A stretch of 12,246 nt of DNA from positions 1-12,246 of the forward strand of contig JBGTLW010000396.1 of the NCBI GenBank assembly GCA_041743835.1, in the 5' to 3' direction. This DNA is from JBGTLW01 sp041743835 (lineage in GTDB: Bacteria > Planctomycetota > Phycisphaerae > Phycisphaerales > Phycisphaeraceae). Under the pieces are notes generated by a model, which worked only from the letters and a program-made list of their open reading frames with translations, ran no database searches and was not told the origin of the DNA. The translations under genes and the position numbers were made by a program. This document shows positions 6,360 to 12,246 of this stretch, one piece after another (position 1 is the first letter of the stretch; each line of letters opens with the position of its first letter).

Positions 6360-8120
6360 TTGCTCCGTGAGTTACACATCTCCAACCTCGCGTTGATCGA
6401 GGACCTCGGGATCGAGCTGACCGAGGGGCTTAACGTTTTCACCGGGCAGACCGGCGCGGGCAAGTCTCTGATCCTCGGCGCCTTCGAGCTTCTGTTGGGG
6501 CTGCGCAGCACAGCCGGCGCGGGCGATCTGGTCCGCCCCGGTGCCGAGGAAGCCCGCATCTCCGGGGTCTTTGAAGTCCACGACCCCGAGCGGGCAGCCG
6601 ACATCGCCGCAGCCTGTGACCAGACCATCGCCCCCGGCGACCAGGTGCTGCTCACACGCAAACTCTTCGCCTCCGGCCGGACCAGTGTCTCGATCAACGG
6701 CCAACCCGCCACCGCCGCGATGGCCCGGGCCATCGGCGAACGCTTGGTCGATATCCACGGCCAGCACGACCACCAGTTCCTCCTCAAGCCCGCCAACCAA
6801 TTGGCCGTCCTCGATGACTACGCGCGCTGCGCCGACCTGCGTGCGCGCTACGCCGAGCAGTGGGCGACGCTTCGCCACCTGCGCCAGACCAAGCACGAGC
6901 TCGATGCGTCGAGCACGCTCCGCCGCCAGCAGTTGGAGCTTTACGAGTTCCAGGCCGCAGAAATCGACAAGGTCGAGCCCACCGAGGGCGAATACATCGA
7001 GCTGCACGCCCGTCACAAGGTGCTGACCAACCTCACCAAGCTCAAGCGGGATGCGGGCACCGCCCACGCCGCGCTCTACGAGGCCGACGGCTCGGTGAGC
7101 GAGCGGCTCCAGGCCATCGCGCTGCTCCTGATCGACCTTGCGGAGCTTGACGACGACATCGTGCCGATCGCCGAGCAGGTCCGCGTGTCGGCGCTTTCAA
7201 TCCAGGAAGCATCGTTCGAGCTGTCGCGTTACATCGATCGGCTGGAAGACGACCCCCGTGAGTCCCACGAGGTTGAGCACCGCCTCGATGCGCTCAATCG
7301 GCTGATCCATAAGCACGGCAACCCCAAGCCCCGTGGCGGCCCCTCCTCACAAGCCCTCCCCTCGCAAGTCGCCAACGACCCGCTCGCCGCGGTGCTGGTT
7401 TACCGGCAGTTCATAGGTGGTGAAATCACCCGCCTCCGCGAGCAGGACCGGAGCATGGGCTACATCGATGAAAACATCGCCGCCGCGGAGGCCCAACTGG
7501 TGACCCTCGGCGAGGCTCTGTCCACCGCCCGCCGCGCGGCCGCGAAAAAGCTCCGTCCCAAGGTCGAGGCCCAGCTCGCCGAGCTTGGCATGGGCGAGGC
7601 GAAGTTCAAGCTAGCCGTGGACCCCGCCGAGCCCGGGCCCGCTGGCGCAGACCAGATCGAGATGCTCGTGCAGACCAACCCCGGCCAGGAGTTCCAGCCG
7701 CTCCGCAAAATCGCGTCCGGCGGGGAAACCTCGCGTATCATGCTCGCGCTCAAGTCGATCCTCGCCGACAGCGACCGCGTCAGTGTGCTGGTTTTCGATG
7801 AGATCGACGCAAACATCGGCGGGCGGCTAGGCAGCGTCATCGGCCAGAAGCTGCGAAAGCTGGCCAAACGCGGCCAAACCGCCAACCACCAGGTCCTCTG
7901 TATCACGCACCTCCCCCAGATCGCCGCGTTCGGTGACCGGCACTTCCGGATCGCCAAGTCCGTCACAGGCTTGGGCAAAACCAAGCAGACACGCACCGAG
8001 GTCACCATCCTCGAAGGCAAGCCTCGCATCGAAGAGTTGGCCGAGATGATGGCGGGCAAGCAGGCCACTGCTACGAGCCGTAGACAGGCAGAAGAACTCA
8101 TCGCCGCAGCCGTGGGCTAA
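6360..8120 (+). CDS. recN: DNA repair protein RecN
   Basis: RecN is an SMC-like ATPase that acts early in recombinational repair of DNA double-strand breaks. The 586-residue product starts MLRELHISNLALIEDLGIEL, a classic RecN N-terminus. It has the Walker A motif GQTGAGKS (29-36), the RecN segment DIHGQHDHQFLL (131-142), a coiled-coil middle (about 155-405), the ABC signature SGGETSR (453-459), Walker B VLVFDEID (476-483) and the H-loop ITHLPQIA (515-522). Several signature positions differ from the common form: GQTGAGKS for GETGAGKS, SGGETSR for SGGELSR, and DEIDANIGG for DEVDxGISG. A Pro/Gly/Ser-rich stretch at 320-338 sits where the coiled coil reverses (after LDALNRLIHKHG), which makes the protein longer than the E. 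coli one (553 residues). The TTG start is supported by a strong Shine-Dalgarno. The gene ends 75 bases from the convergent nuoB; no clear terminator was seen between them. Confidence 0.95.
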   Translation: MLRELHISNLALIEDLGIELTEGLNVFTGQTGAGKSLILGAFELLLGLRSTAGAGDLVRPGAEEARISGVFEVHDPERAADIAAACDQTIAPGDQVLLTRKLFASGRTSVSINGQPATAAMARAIGERLVDIHGQHDHQFLLKPANQLAVLDDYARCADLRARYAEQWATLRHLRQTKHELDASSTLRRQQLELYEFQAAEIDKVEPTEGEYIELHARHKVLTNLTKLKRDAGTAHAALYEADGSVSERLQAIALLLIDLAELDDDIVPIAEQVRVSALSIQEASFELSRYIDRLEDDPRESHEVEHRLDALNRLIHKHGNPKPRGGPSSQALPSQVANDPLAAVLVYRQFIGGEITRLREQDRSMGYIDENIAAAEAQLVTLGEALSTARRAAAKKLRPKVEAQLAELGMGEAKFKLAVDPAEPGPAGADQIEMLVQTNPGQEFQPLRKIASGGETSRIMLALKSILADSDRVSVLVFDEIDANIGGRLGSVIGQKLRKLAKRGQTANHQVLCITHLPQIAAFGDRHFRIAKSVTGLGKTKQTRTEVTILEGKPRIEELAEMMAGKQATATSRRQAEELIAAAVG

Positions 8121-8195
8121 GCGCGATCGTCGCCCCGCCTCAACTCAACGATGGTTGGTGTCCCGCCATCCACCCCCGCCGATGCCGCAACCAGA

Positions 8196-8768
8196 TCACA
8201 CACCGCCGACGGTGAGCGGCTGGGGCTGCGGGGCCACGCGGTGTGAAGGCTCAACAACCAGGTTCAGCGGGACCCGCTGCCCGTTGGGCCCTTTGGGCGG
8301 GATGCCGTCGTTATCGATGATCCGCTGGATCGCCATGACACCCTCGATCAGCGTCTCGGGCCGCGGCGGGCAGCCGGGTACATACACATCCACCGGCACG
8401 AACTGGTCGATGCCCTGCACCACCGCGTAGGTGTCGAACACCCCGCCGGTGCTCGCGCACGCACCCATCGAGATCACCCACTTGGGTTCTGCCATCTGCT
8501 GATAAATCCGCTGGAGCACGGGCAGCATCTTCACAGCCACCCGCCCTGCGACGATCATGAGGTCCGCCTGACGGGGGCTGAATCGCATCACCTCCGCGCC
8601 GAACCGGGCCAGGTCGTATCGGCTGGAGGCAGTCGCCATGAGCTCGATCCCGCAGCACGCGGTCGCAAAAGGCATCGGCCAAACCGCCGACCGCCGGGAC
8701 CAATTCACCAGCTTCTGGAGCTGGGTCGTCAGGATCATGTCGGTGGGTAACGCGGCTTCAATGCCCAT
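8196..8768 (-). CDS. nuoB: NADH-quinone oxidoreductase subunit B (NuoB)
   Basis: NuoB is the peripheral-arm subunit of respiratory complex I that holds the terminal 4Fe-4S cluster N2 and passes electrons to quinone. The 190-residue product has all four expected cluster ligands: the tandem pair C38-C39 in ATACCGIELM, C104 in SMGACAS, and C133 in VPGCPPRPE. Other family segments are SRYDLARFGAEVMRFSPRQAD and GRVAVKMLPVLQRIYQQM, followed by PKWVISMG. The N-terminus (MGIEAALPTDMILTTQLQKL) is short and the C-terminal 35 residues are Pro-rich. The start is the only ATG between the conserved core and an in-frame stop at 8819-8817. Shine-Dalgarno support is weak. In most bacteria nuoB sits between nuoA and nuoC; here neither is adjacent, since recN is convergent downstream and a DUF1801 gene is divergent upstream. 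Confidence 0.95.
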   Translation of the reverse strand: MGIEAALPTDMILTTQLQKLVNWSRRSAVWPMPFATACCGIELMATASSRYDLARFGAEVMRFSPRQADLMIVAGRVAVKMLPVLQRIYQQMAEPKWVISMGACASTGGVFDTYAVVQGIDQFVPVDVYVPGCPPRPETLIEGVMAIQRIIDNDGIPPKGPNGQRVPLNLVVEPSHRVAPQPQPLTVGGV

Positions 8769-8813
8769 GAGTAATCTCGGTCCGGGGTACGGGATCTGCA
8801 GCTGTACTACCGA

Positions 8814-8841
8814 ATCTTAGGGCCTTCACCGGCAGAGGCAA
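8814..8841 (-). promoter_or_regulatory. Candidate promoter of nuoB
   Basis: On the minus strand TTGCCT (8841-8836) and TAAGAT (8819-8814) are separated by 16 bases, each matching four of six consensus bases. Transcription would start about 40 bases before the nuoB ATG. This is a weak match and is offered only because nuoB is a single gene that needs its own promoter. Confidence 0.25.
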
Positions 8842-8937
8842 GCCGGGCAGCCACGGATTCCGCCAATACGTCGCATCCCCTGCCTGTGAGCGGACGGCAG
8901 GCGGAAGCCAAAGTACGGATACCAGTGATTTGGTATG

Positions 8938-8943
8938 TATAAT
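8938..8943 (+). promoter_or_regulatory. -10 box of the DUF1801 gene
   Basis: A perfect TATAAT lies 42 bases upstream of the ATG at 8986, directly preceded by TG. No good -35 hexamer is present at 16-18 bases upstream, so this may depend on the TG extension or on an activator. Confidence 0.5.
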
Positions 8944-8974
8944 CTCGATCCGGGTCTCACCTGCTGGCTTGATC

Positions 8975-8980
8975 GAGGAG
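8975..8980 (+). promoter_or_regulatory. Shine-Dalgarno of the DUF1801 gene
   Basis: GAGGAG lies five bases before the ATG at 8986. It decides this start over the upstream in-frame ATG at 8935, which overlaps the -10 box and so could not be in the transcript. Confidence 0.75.
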
Positions 8981-8985
8981 CACAC

Positions 8986-9471
8986 ATGGCCAAGAAGTCG
9001 TCCGGGAAGGCATCGAAGGTCACGAAGAAGGCTGCGACTAAGCGGAGGGGTGGCGGGCCGACGCTGTTGTCTGGTGGGAACCCGCAGATACCCAAGGGCG
9101 ACGGCGACGGGCCGGTGCAGGCCTACATCGCAGCCATGCCGGGTTGGAAGGGCGACGTGGGGCGTAAGCTCGATGAGTTGGTCGTACGGGCGGTGCCCGG
9201 CGTGCGCAAGGCGGTGAGGTGGAACACACCGTTCTATGGCGTCGATGGCCCGCCGGGGAGCGGGTGGTTCCTCGCGTTCCACTGCATCACCAAGTACATC
9301 AAGGTGACCTTCTTCCGGGGCACATCGCTGAGCCCTGTGCCGCCGGTCGAATCGAAGGTGAAAGACGTGCGATACTTCCACATCCATGAGGGCGACGCGA
9401 TCGACGAGGAACTGCTGACGCGCTGGATCAAGCAGGCATCCAAGCTGCCCGGCGACACCTGCTTCTGGTGA
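8986..9471 (+). CDS. DUF1801 (YdhG-like) domain protein
   Basis: The 161-residue product starts MAKKSSGKASKVTKKAATKR, a Lys-rich, probably disordered tail of about 23 residues, followed by a compact DUF1801 domain. Recognisable family segments are VQAYIAAMPGWKGDVGRKLD (44-63), VRKAVRWNTPFYGVDG (73-88), WFLAFHCITKYIKVTFFRG (94-112) and the final ELLTRWIKQASKLPG (142-156). The biochemical role of the family is unknown; it is a small cytosolic domain found in many bacteria. The basic tail could bind nucleic acid, but that is inference. The gene is monocistronic, with its own -10 box and ribosome binding site. Its last 238 bases lie opposite the open end of the glycoside-hydrolase-like gene. Because the DUF1801 pattern continues to its natural C-terminus, I regard this strand as the true coding one in the overlap. 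Confidence 0.85.
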   Translation: MAKKSSGKASKVTKKAATKRRGGGPTLLSGGNPQIPKGDGDGPVQAYIAAMPGWKGDVGRKLDELVVRAVPGVRKAVRWNTPFYGVDGPPGSGWFLAFHCITKYIKVTFFRGTSLSPVPPVESKVKDVRYFHIHEGDAIDEELLTRWIKQASKLPGDTCFW

Positions 9472-11759
9472 GCCGATGCGGCTGTAGCCAGCGGCTGCCA
9501 AGCCTCGGCAACGCGCCGCAGCACGCGCTGCGGTGTATCGTCGCTCTGATCCAGCGTCAGTCGGTACACATGCTGCGGGGAGAGTTCGCTCGTGGCCTGC
9601 GATTCGCCTTGCCGGTGCAGTTGAACGATGGAAGTCAGGCCAGCGATGGTTTGCAGGTGGCCGGCTTCGAAGCACCAGAAGGTCACCGCCGAGGCTGCAT
9701 CGTCGGCATATAGCACGCCCGCTTCATGGGGGAGCACGTGCCGGTGCTGCATCGAGCCCGCGCTTTGACGAAAGACCCAGAGCCATTGGATCTGTTGTGG
9801 CGTGGGCCGGTCTGCATCGCTGGTCTTTGTTTCGCTCTGTCGCCACGTCAGGATGTGACGCCGTGGGCACCAGTACAGCTTCCACATCATGCGGTACGCG
9901 AGGCCGCGGAAAAAGATGCCGTCTGGCTCCTCGCCCGCTTCTGTGATTGCGCCGGGGTCGAAGTCCACGAGGGAGTCGGCCCAGAGGGGCAGGCTGGGGA
10001 GCCTCGCCGCGATGCCCGGCCCCGCACGATTCACGCCGAACACCCCCAAGTCCTCCCCGCTGTAGCGGTAGCCCATCTGCTGCATGTCGCGCACCAGCGA
10101 GAGGTGGGCCATGTACTGCGAGAGGATGATGGGCGTCGGCTCGTCGGCGGGGCGTTGATGGTGCAGCAGGTGGGTCTGATCGATCGTCCCGCCGTTGCCC
10201 TTGGTGTCGGGGTTCGCCAGCCAGTGGAACTTATCGCTGGTGAGGTTGAAACTGCTGTCCAGGAAGATGCCGCGGAGCCCGATGCGTTCGTAGGCCTCAC
10301 GCCAACGCTGGTTCCAGTGTGCGCGCACGGCCGGGTCGCGCAGATTCATCACGGCAAACACCGGCGTGTAGTGGTCGGCTTCGATGGCCCCGCTGGGTGT
10401 GCGCACCCACGGCTGGGCGGCGCGCTTCAGGTGTGCGATGGTCGAGTCTTCATCCAGGGCGTCCAACTGGATCGCGCGGTGGCCGTTGCCCGACGAGAGC
10501 ATGGTCGCCAGGGTTGACAGGGCGGTGTTGCCCCACATCTCGATGCTCGCGCCGCCCGCCAAGGCCGCGTCGCACAGGGCCTTGAGCTTTTCCTCGCCCA
10601 CCGACGAAGGCACGCGCAGGTCCATGGTGCAGCACATATTCGCTACGCCAAGGGTGTTCATGTTGTTGGCGAACTGGCTGGGGAGGAACACGGTCTCCAC
10701 CCCCGCTTCAAGCAACTCGGGCAGGCCTTCGCGGCGGTAGGTGTCCAGGTCCGGCAGGTTCCACTCTTCGATGATGCCATAGGTCGTCACACGCTCCCGC
10801 CGGAGCCCTGCCTTTTCGTGCAACGCGGCGTGTACGTGCTCCCGCACGTCGTTGTAAAGGTTGATGAGGTCCACATGGTTGCGCTCGCCCGGCAGCCAGA
10901 GCACTTCCATCGGAGCGGTGGACCACCGGAGTGCGAGGTCCTGGCAGTGCTCGTGCAGGTGGCGGATGGCGTCGTGGCCCCGCGGCTTCTCGATGATCGA
11001 GCGGATGTGCGCCGGGCTTGTGGCCCAGGTCACCAGCACGCCGGTGTCGTGCGCAGTGAAGCTGAAGCCCTGCAGGTGTGTTTGCAGGGGGTTGAACTGG
11101 AAGATGTTGGGGTTGCTGGCCGTCGGCAGGTACCACTCGGTGGAGTAGTGCTCTTCGCGGCTGTGGATGGCGTGGATCGCTGGTGCGTGGGAGTTGCGCA
11201 TCCACAGCGTGTTGCCGACGGCAGAGCCTTTGATCTCCCAGCTACCCTGATCGAGGATGCGGTACTGCCGAAGCGACTCGCTGGCGTAGTGGTACTGGTA
11301 GCGCAGGCCGACCGCGGGGTGGTCCCCGAGCCGCGTATCCACGGGGGAGAGTGCGAGCTGCACAGTGGTGTCGGCCGCGGGGCGGGGCGGGGCGTCACCA
11401 AGGCGCAGGCGCGGCCGAACCTCGTGGAGCATCCACTCCATCGGCCCATCGTCCGCGAGCCACGGCCGCAGCTCGATCACCAGTTGGTCGCCCCGCGTCT
11501 GCTGATCAATCAACTCCAACGCGGTGACCGATAGGCCGTCGGGGCTGCGGAGCTGCGGCTTCATGAGCGTGGAGCTGCCCCGTAATGCAACCCCGCCCGC
11601 GTGGATCGCCCCCAGGCCAAGGAACCTTCCGCGGTCTAGGTGCAGGTCTATTGCCACGGCCGAGCCAAGCCGCACGGTGCGCGTGCTGGAGCCATCCGAG
11701 ACAAAACTGTCGGATGAATTCGCCGCTCGACAATCCATAGATGGCTTCTGGCTCTGCAT
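9234..11759 (-). CDS. Glycoside-hydrolase-like protein with (beta/alpha)8 barrel, read through into antisense DUF1801
   Basis: From the ATG at 11759 the frame gives 841 residues; a TTG directly before it (11762) is an alternative start. No signal peptide is visible, so it is probably cytosolic. Residues about 25-280 look like a beta-sandwich, as found ahead of the barrel in GH36- or GH31-like enzymes. Residues about 285-630 look like a TIM barrel: YGIIEEWNLPDLDTYRREGL (328-347), ELLEAGVETVFLPSQ, and GLRGIFLDSSFNL with D501, a possible catalytic acid at a strand end. YRYSGEDLGVFGV follows, with E569/D570. A final beta-rich domain ends near residue 755 (VAEAWQPLA). Residues 763-841 are antisense to the DUF1801 gene and look like out-of-frame sequence (Ser-rich, then WMWKYRTSFTF), so the native end was probably near 760. 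I could not assign a GH family or substrate. It is divergent from a GntR regulator, which fits a carbohydrate-related gene. Confidence 0.65.
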   Translation of the reverse strand: MQSQKPSMDCRAANSSDSFVSDGSSTRTVRLGSAVAIDLHLDRGRFLGLGAIHAGGVALRGSSTLMKPQLRSPDGLSVTALELIDQQTRGDQLVIELRPWLADDGPMEWMLHEVRPRLRLGDAPPRPAADTTVQLALSPVDTRLGDHPAVGLRYQYHYASESLRQYRILDQGSWEIKGSAVGNTLWMRNSHAPAIHAIHSREEHYSTEWYLPTASNPNIFQFNPLQTHLQGFSFTAHDTGVLVTWATSPAHIRSIIEKPRGHDAIRHLHEHCQDLALRWSTAPMEVLWLPGERNHVDLINLYNDVREHVHAALHEKAGLRRERVTTYGIIEEWNLPDLDTYRREGLPELLEAGVETVFLPSQFANNMNTLGVANMCCTMDLRVPSSVGEEKLKALCDAALAGGASIEMWGNTALSTLATMLSSGNGHRAIQLDALDEDSTIAHLKRAAQPWVRTPSGAIEADHYTPVFAVMNLRDPAVRAHWNQRWREAYERIGLRGIFLDSSFNLTSDKFHWLANPDTKGNGGTIDQTHLLHHQRPADEPTPIILSQYMAHLSLVRDMQQMGYRYSGEDLGVFGVNRAGPGIAARLPSLPLWADSLVDFDPGAITEAGEEPDGIFFRGLAYRMMWKLYWCPRRHILTWRQSETKTSDADRPTPQQIQWLWVFRQSAGSMQHRHVLPHEAGVLYADDAASAVTFWCFEAGHLQTIAGLTSIVQLHRQGESQATSELSPQHVYRLTLDQSDDTPQRVLRRVAEAWQPLATAASAHQKQVSPGSLDACLIQRVSSSSSIASPSWMWKYRTSFTFDSTGGTGLSDVPRKKVTLMYLVMQWNARNHPLPGGPSTP

Positions 11760-11824
11760 CAATTCTCAAGGTCAATGTAGCCATGTCAACCCGTAAGAGC
11801 AATTAAGAATGCTCGCATGCCGCC

Positions 11825-11830
11825 ATAATA
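11825..11830 (-). promoter_or_regulatory. Candidate -10 box of the glycoside-hydrolase-like gene
   Basis: TATTAT reads on the minus strand at 11830-11825, directly preceded by TG, and would give a leader of about 60 bases. No convincing -35 box is found 16-18 bases upstream. A perfect TTGACA on the same strand at 11789-11784 has no matching -10 box before the start codon and is probably chance. Confidence 0.3.
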
Positions 11831-11899
11831 CAGCCAAGTGATGCGTGTCGATTCGGAAAAATCGCCACATCAGGCGTGACAATGCGGCTGATGTCCGAC

Positions 11900-11926
11900 A
11901 AAAGATTGAAAAAAACCAGAAGTTTT
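11900..11926 (+). promoter_or_regulatory. A/T-rich stretch with AAAAC-N5-GTTTT inverted repeat, upstream of the GntR promoter
   Basis: This stretch is strikingly A-rich for the window (AAAAGATTGAAAAAAACCAG and onward). It ends just before the candidate -35 box, where an UP element would lie. Within it, AAAAC-CAGAA-GTTTT (11912-11926) forms a 5-bp inverted repeat. It could assist RNA polymerase or bind a regulator; both are inference. Confidence 0.3.
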
Positions 11927-11929
11927 GGC

Positions 11930-11958
11930 TTGCACGTCAGATGCTTTGGCGGTATATT
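11930..11958 (+). promoter_or_regulatory. Candidate promoter of the GntR-family regulator
   Basis: TTGCAC (11930-11935) and TATATT (11953-11958) are separated by exactly 17 bases. The -10 box matches five of six consensus bases and the -35 box begins with the key TTG. Transcription would begin near 11965, about 60 bases before the GTG start codon. Confidence 0.5.
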
Positions 11959-11993
11959 GGTGTCTGGCAGCAAGATGGCTGCATGATGTCTGG
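11958..11993 (+). promoter_or_regulatory. Candidate operator: direct repeats flanking an inverted repeat at the GntR transcription start
   Basis: TGGTGTCTGG (11958-11967) and TGATGTCTGG (11984-11993) are near-identical 10-base direct repeats, 26 bases apart. Between them GCAGC-AAGATG-GCTGC (11967-11982) is an inverted repeat spanning about +3 to +18 of the predicted transcript. A third related copy, TGATGTCCGA, lies upstream at 11889-11898. A protein bound here would block transcription of the regulator, consistent with autoregulation. Confidence 0.35.
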
Positions 11994-12014
11994 TTCAGTC
12001 CGCATTCATTACTC

Positions 12015-12018
12015 GAGG
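12015..12018 (+). promoter_or_regulatory. Shine-Dalgarno deciding the GTG start of the GntR regulator
   Basis: GAGG lies five bases upstream of the GTG at 12024. No in-frame ATG occurs nearby, and the GntR fold needs only a short N-terminal lead, so GTG is the likely start. Confidence 0.55.
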
Positions 12019-12023
12019 TTCCA

Positions 12024-12246
12024 GTGACCGCTTCTCCCACCCTATCCACCGGCAAGCAACTGATCGGTACGCTGCGCCATCGGATCGAAACGGGTGTGTA
12101 CAACCGCGGTGCGCCGCTGCCATCGGGCCGGCAACTCGCGCAGGAGTTTCAGGCCGATCGCGCCACGGTGCAGCGAGCGTTGGCTGTCCTCCGGCAGCAG
12201 GGTGTGGTCCATCAGATCAGCCCGCGTGTGAACGTGGTCAGTGAGC
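12024..12246 (+). CDS. GntR-family transcriptional regulator, N-terminal DNA-binding domain (partial)
   Basis: The 74 visible residues form a GntR winged helix-turn-helix: KQLIGTLRHRIETGVYNRGA (11-30), the family hallmark LPSGRQLAQEF (32-42), ADRATVQRALAVLRQQG (44-60) as the recognition helix region, and VVHQISPRVNVV as the wing. GntR regulators bind palindromic operators as dimers and are released by a small-molecule ligand. The effector domain is beyond the right edge, so the subfamily cannot be stated; in planctomycetes and related groups such domains are often joined to a LacI-type sugar-binding domain. The start is GTG with a GAGG ribosome binding site. It is divergent from the glycoside-hydrolase-like gene, the usual layout for a regulator and its target. 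Confidence 0.88.
   Translation, partial: MTASPTLSTGKQLIGTLRHRIETGVYNRGAPLPSGRQLAQEFQADRATVQRALAVLRQQGVVHQISPRVNVVSE

Noticed and set aside
8150..8170. GATGG...CCATC inverted repeat between recN and nuoB as a possible shared terminator
   Set aside because: The stem is only five base pairs with an 11-base loop and has no U-tract on either side, so it is not supported as an intrinsic terminator.
8879..8901. CCTGCC-N11-GGCAGG inverted repeat between nuoB and the DUF1801 gene
   Set aside because: It is a short stem with a long loop, no T-run follows, and it lies between two divergent starts where no terminator is expected. It might be part of a dispersed repeat, but only one copy is visible.
8758..9675. 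A 305-codon minus-strand frame spanning the nuoB upstream region and the antisense of the DUF1801 gene
   Set aside because: It crosses two better-supported genes in another frame or strand and shows no family pattern; it is too Arg/Pro-rich to be convincing.
11506..11802. A minus-strand frame starting MATLTLRIDAEPEAIYG before the hydrolase-like gene
   Set aside because: The first 30 codons look protein-like, so a frameshifted N-terminus is conceivable, but the rest is an out-of-frame shadow and the other frame has a plausible beta-rich start.
11845..12027. A 60-codon GTG-started frame whose TGA overlaps the GTG start of the GntR gene (GTGA)
   Set aside because: The overlap hints at translational coupling, but there is no ribosome binding site, and the predicted GntR promoter lies within it, so it would not be transcribed whole.

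Overview
This is a GC-rich, tightly packed bacterial window with seven recognisable genes or gene fragments. The gene complement fits a planctomycete, possibly of the Phycisphaerae: a stand-alone nuoB, a secreted SBBP/beta-propeller-like protein, a large unclassified glycoside-hydrolase-like protein, and an unusual flavoprotein/NapH fusion. This placement is an inference from gene types and composition; no rRNA or other phylogenetic marker is present.

Region 1 (1-6106, all minus strand) reads, in transcription order: a 642-residue exported protein of unknown role with SBBP-like repeats; a 788-residue membrane oxidoreductase that joins an FAD/NAD(P)H flavoprotein module to a NapH-like membrane iron-sulfur module; and the first 543 residues of a double-domain ABC permease of the iron(III)/FbpB type, which runs off the left edge. 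Gaps are 84 and 97 bases. A perfect TATAAT lies on the minus strand just before the oxidoreductase, so it may be transcribed separately from the exported protein. Electron transfer linked to metal acquisition is a possible theme, but only as an inference.

Region 2 (6107-8195): a 253-base divergent intergenic region carrying a perfect GTGACT-GCTG-AGTCAC inverted repeat, then recN on the plus strand (DNA double-strand-break repair), starting at TTG behind a strong AAGGAGG ribosome binding site.

Region 3 (8196-9471): nuoB (complex I subunit carrying cluster N2), alone, convergent with recN and with no other nuo gene beside it. It is divergent from a small DUF1801-family gene with a good promoter -10 box and ribosome binding site.

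Region 4 (9234-12246): a large minus-strand gene for a (beta/alpha)8-barrel glycoside-hydrolase-like protein. Its open frame runs 238 bases into the antisense of the DUF1801 gene. Divergent from it, and cut by the right edge, is a GntR-family regulator. The 264 bases between them hold candidate promoters, an A/T-rich stretch, and direct and inverted repeats that could be operator sites, so the regulator may control the sugar-related gene, itself, or both.

I saw no tRNA, rRNA, CRISPR array, insertion sequence or riboswitch. Most other long open frames are antisense shadows produced by the GC-rich codon bias.
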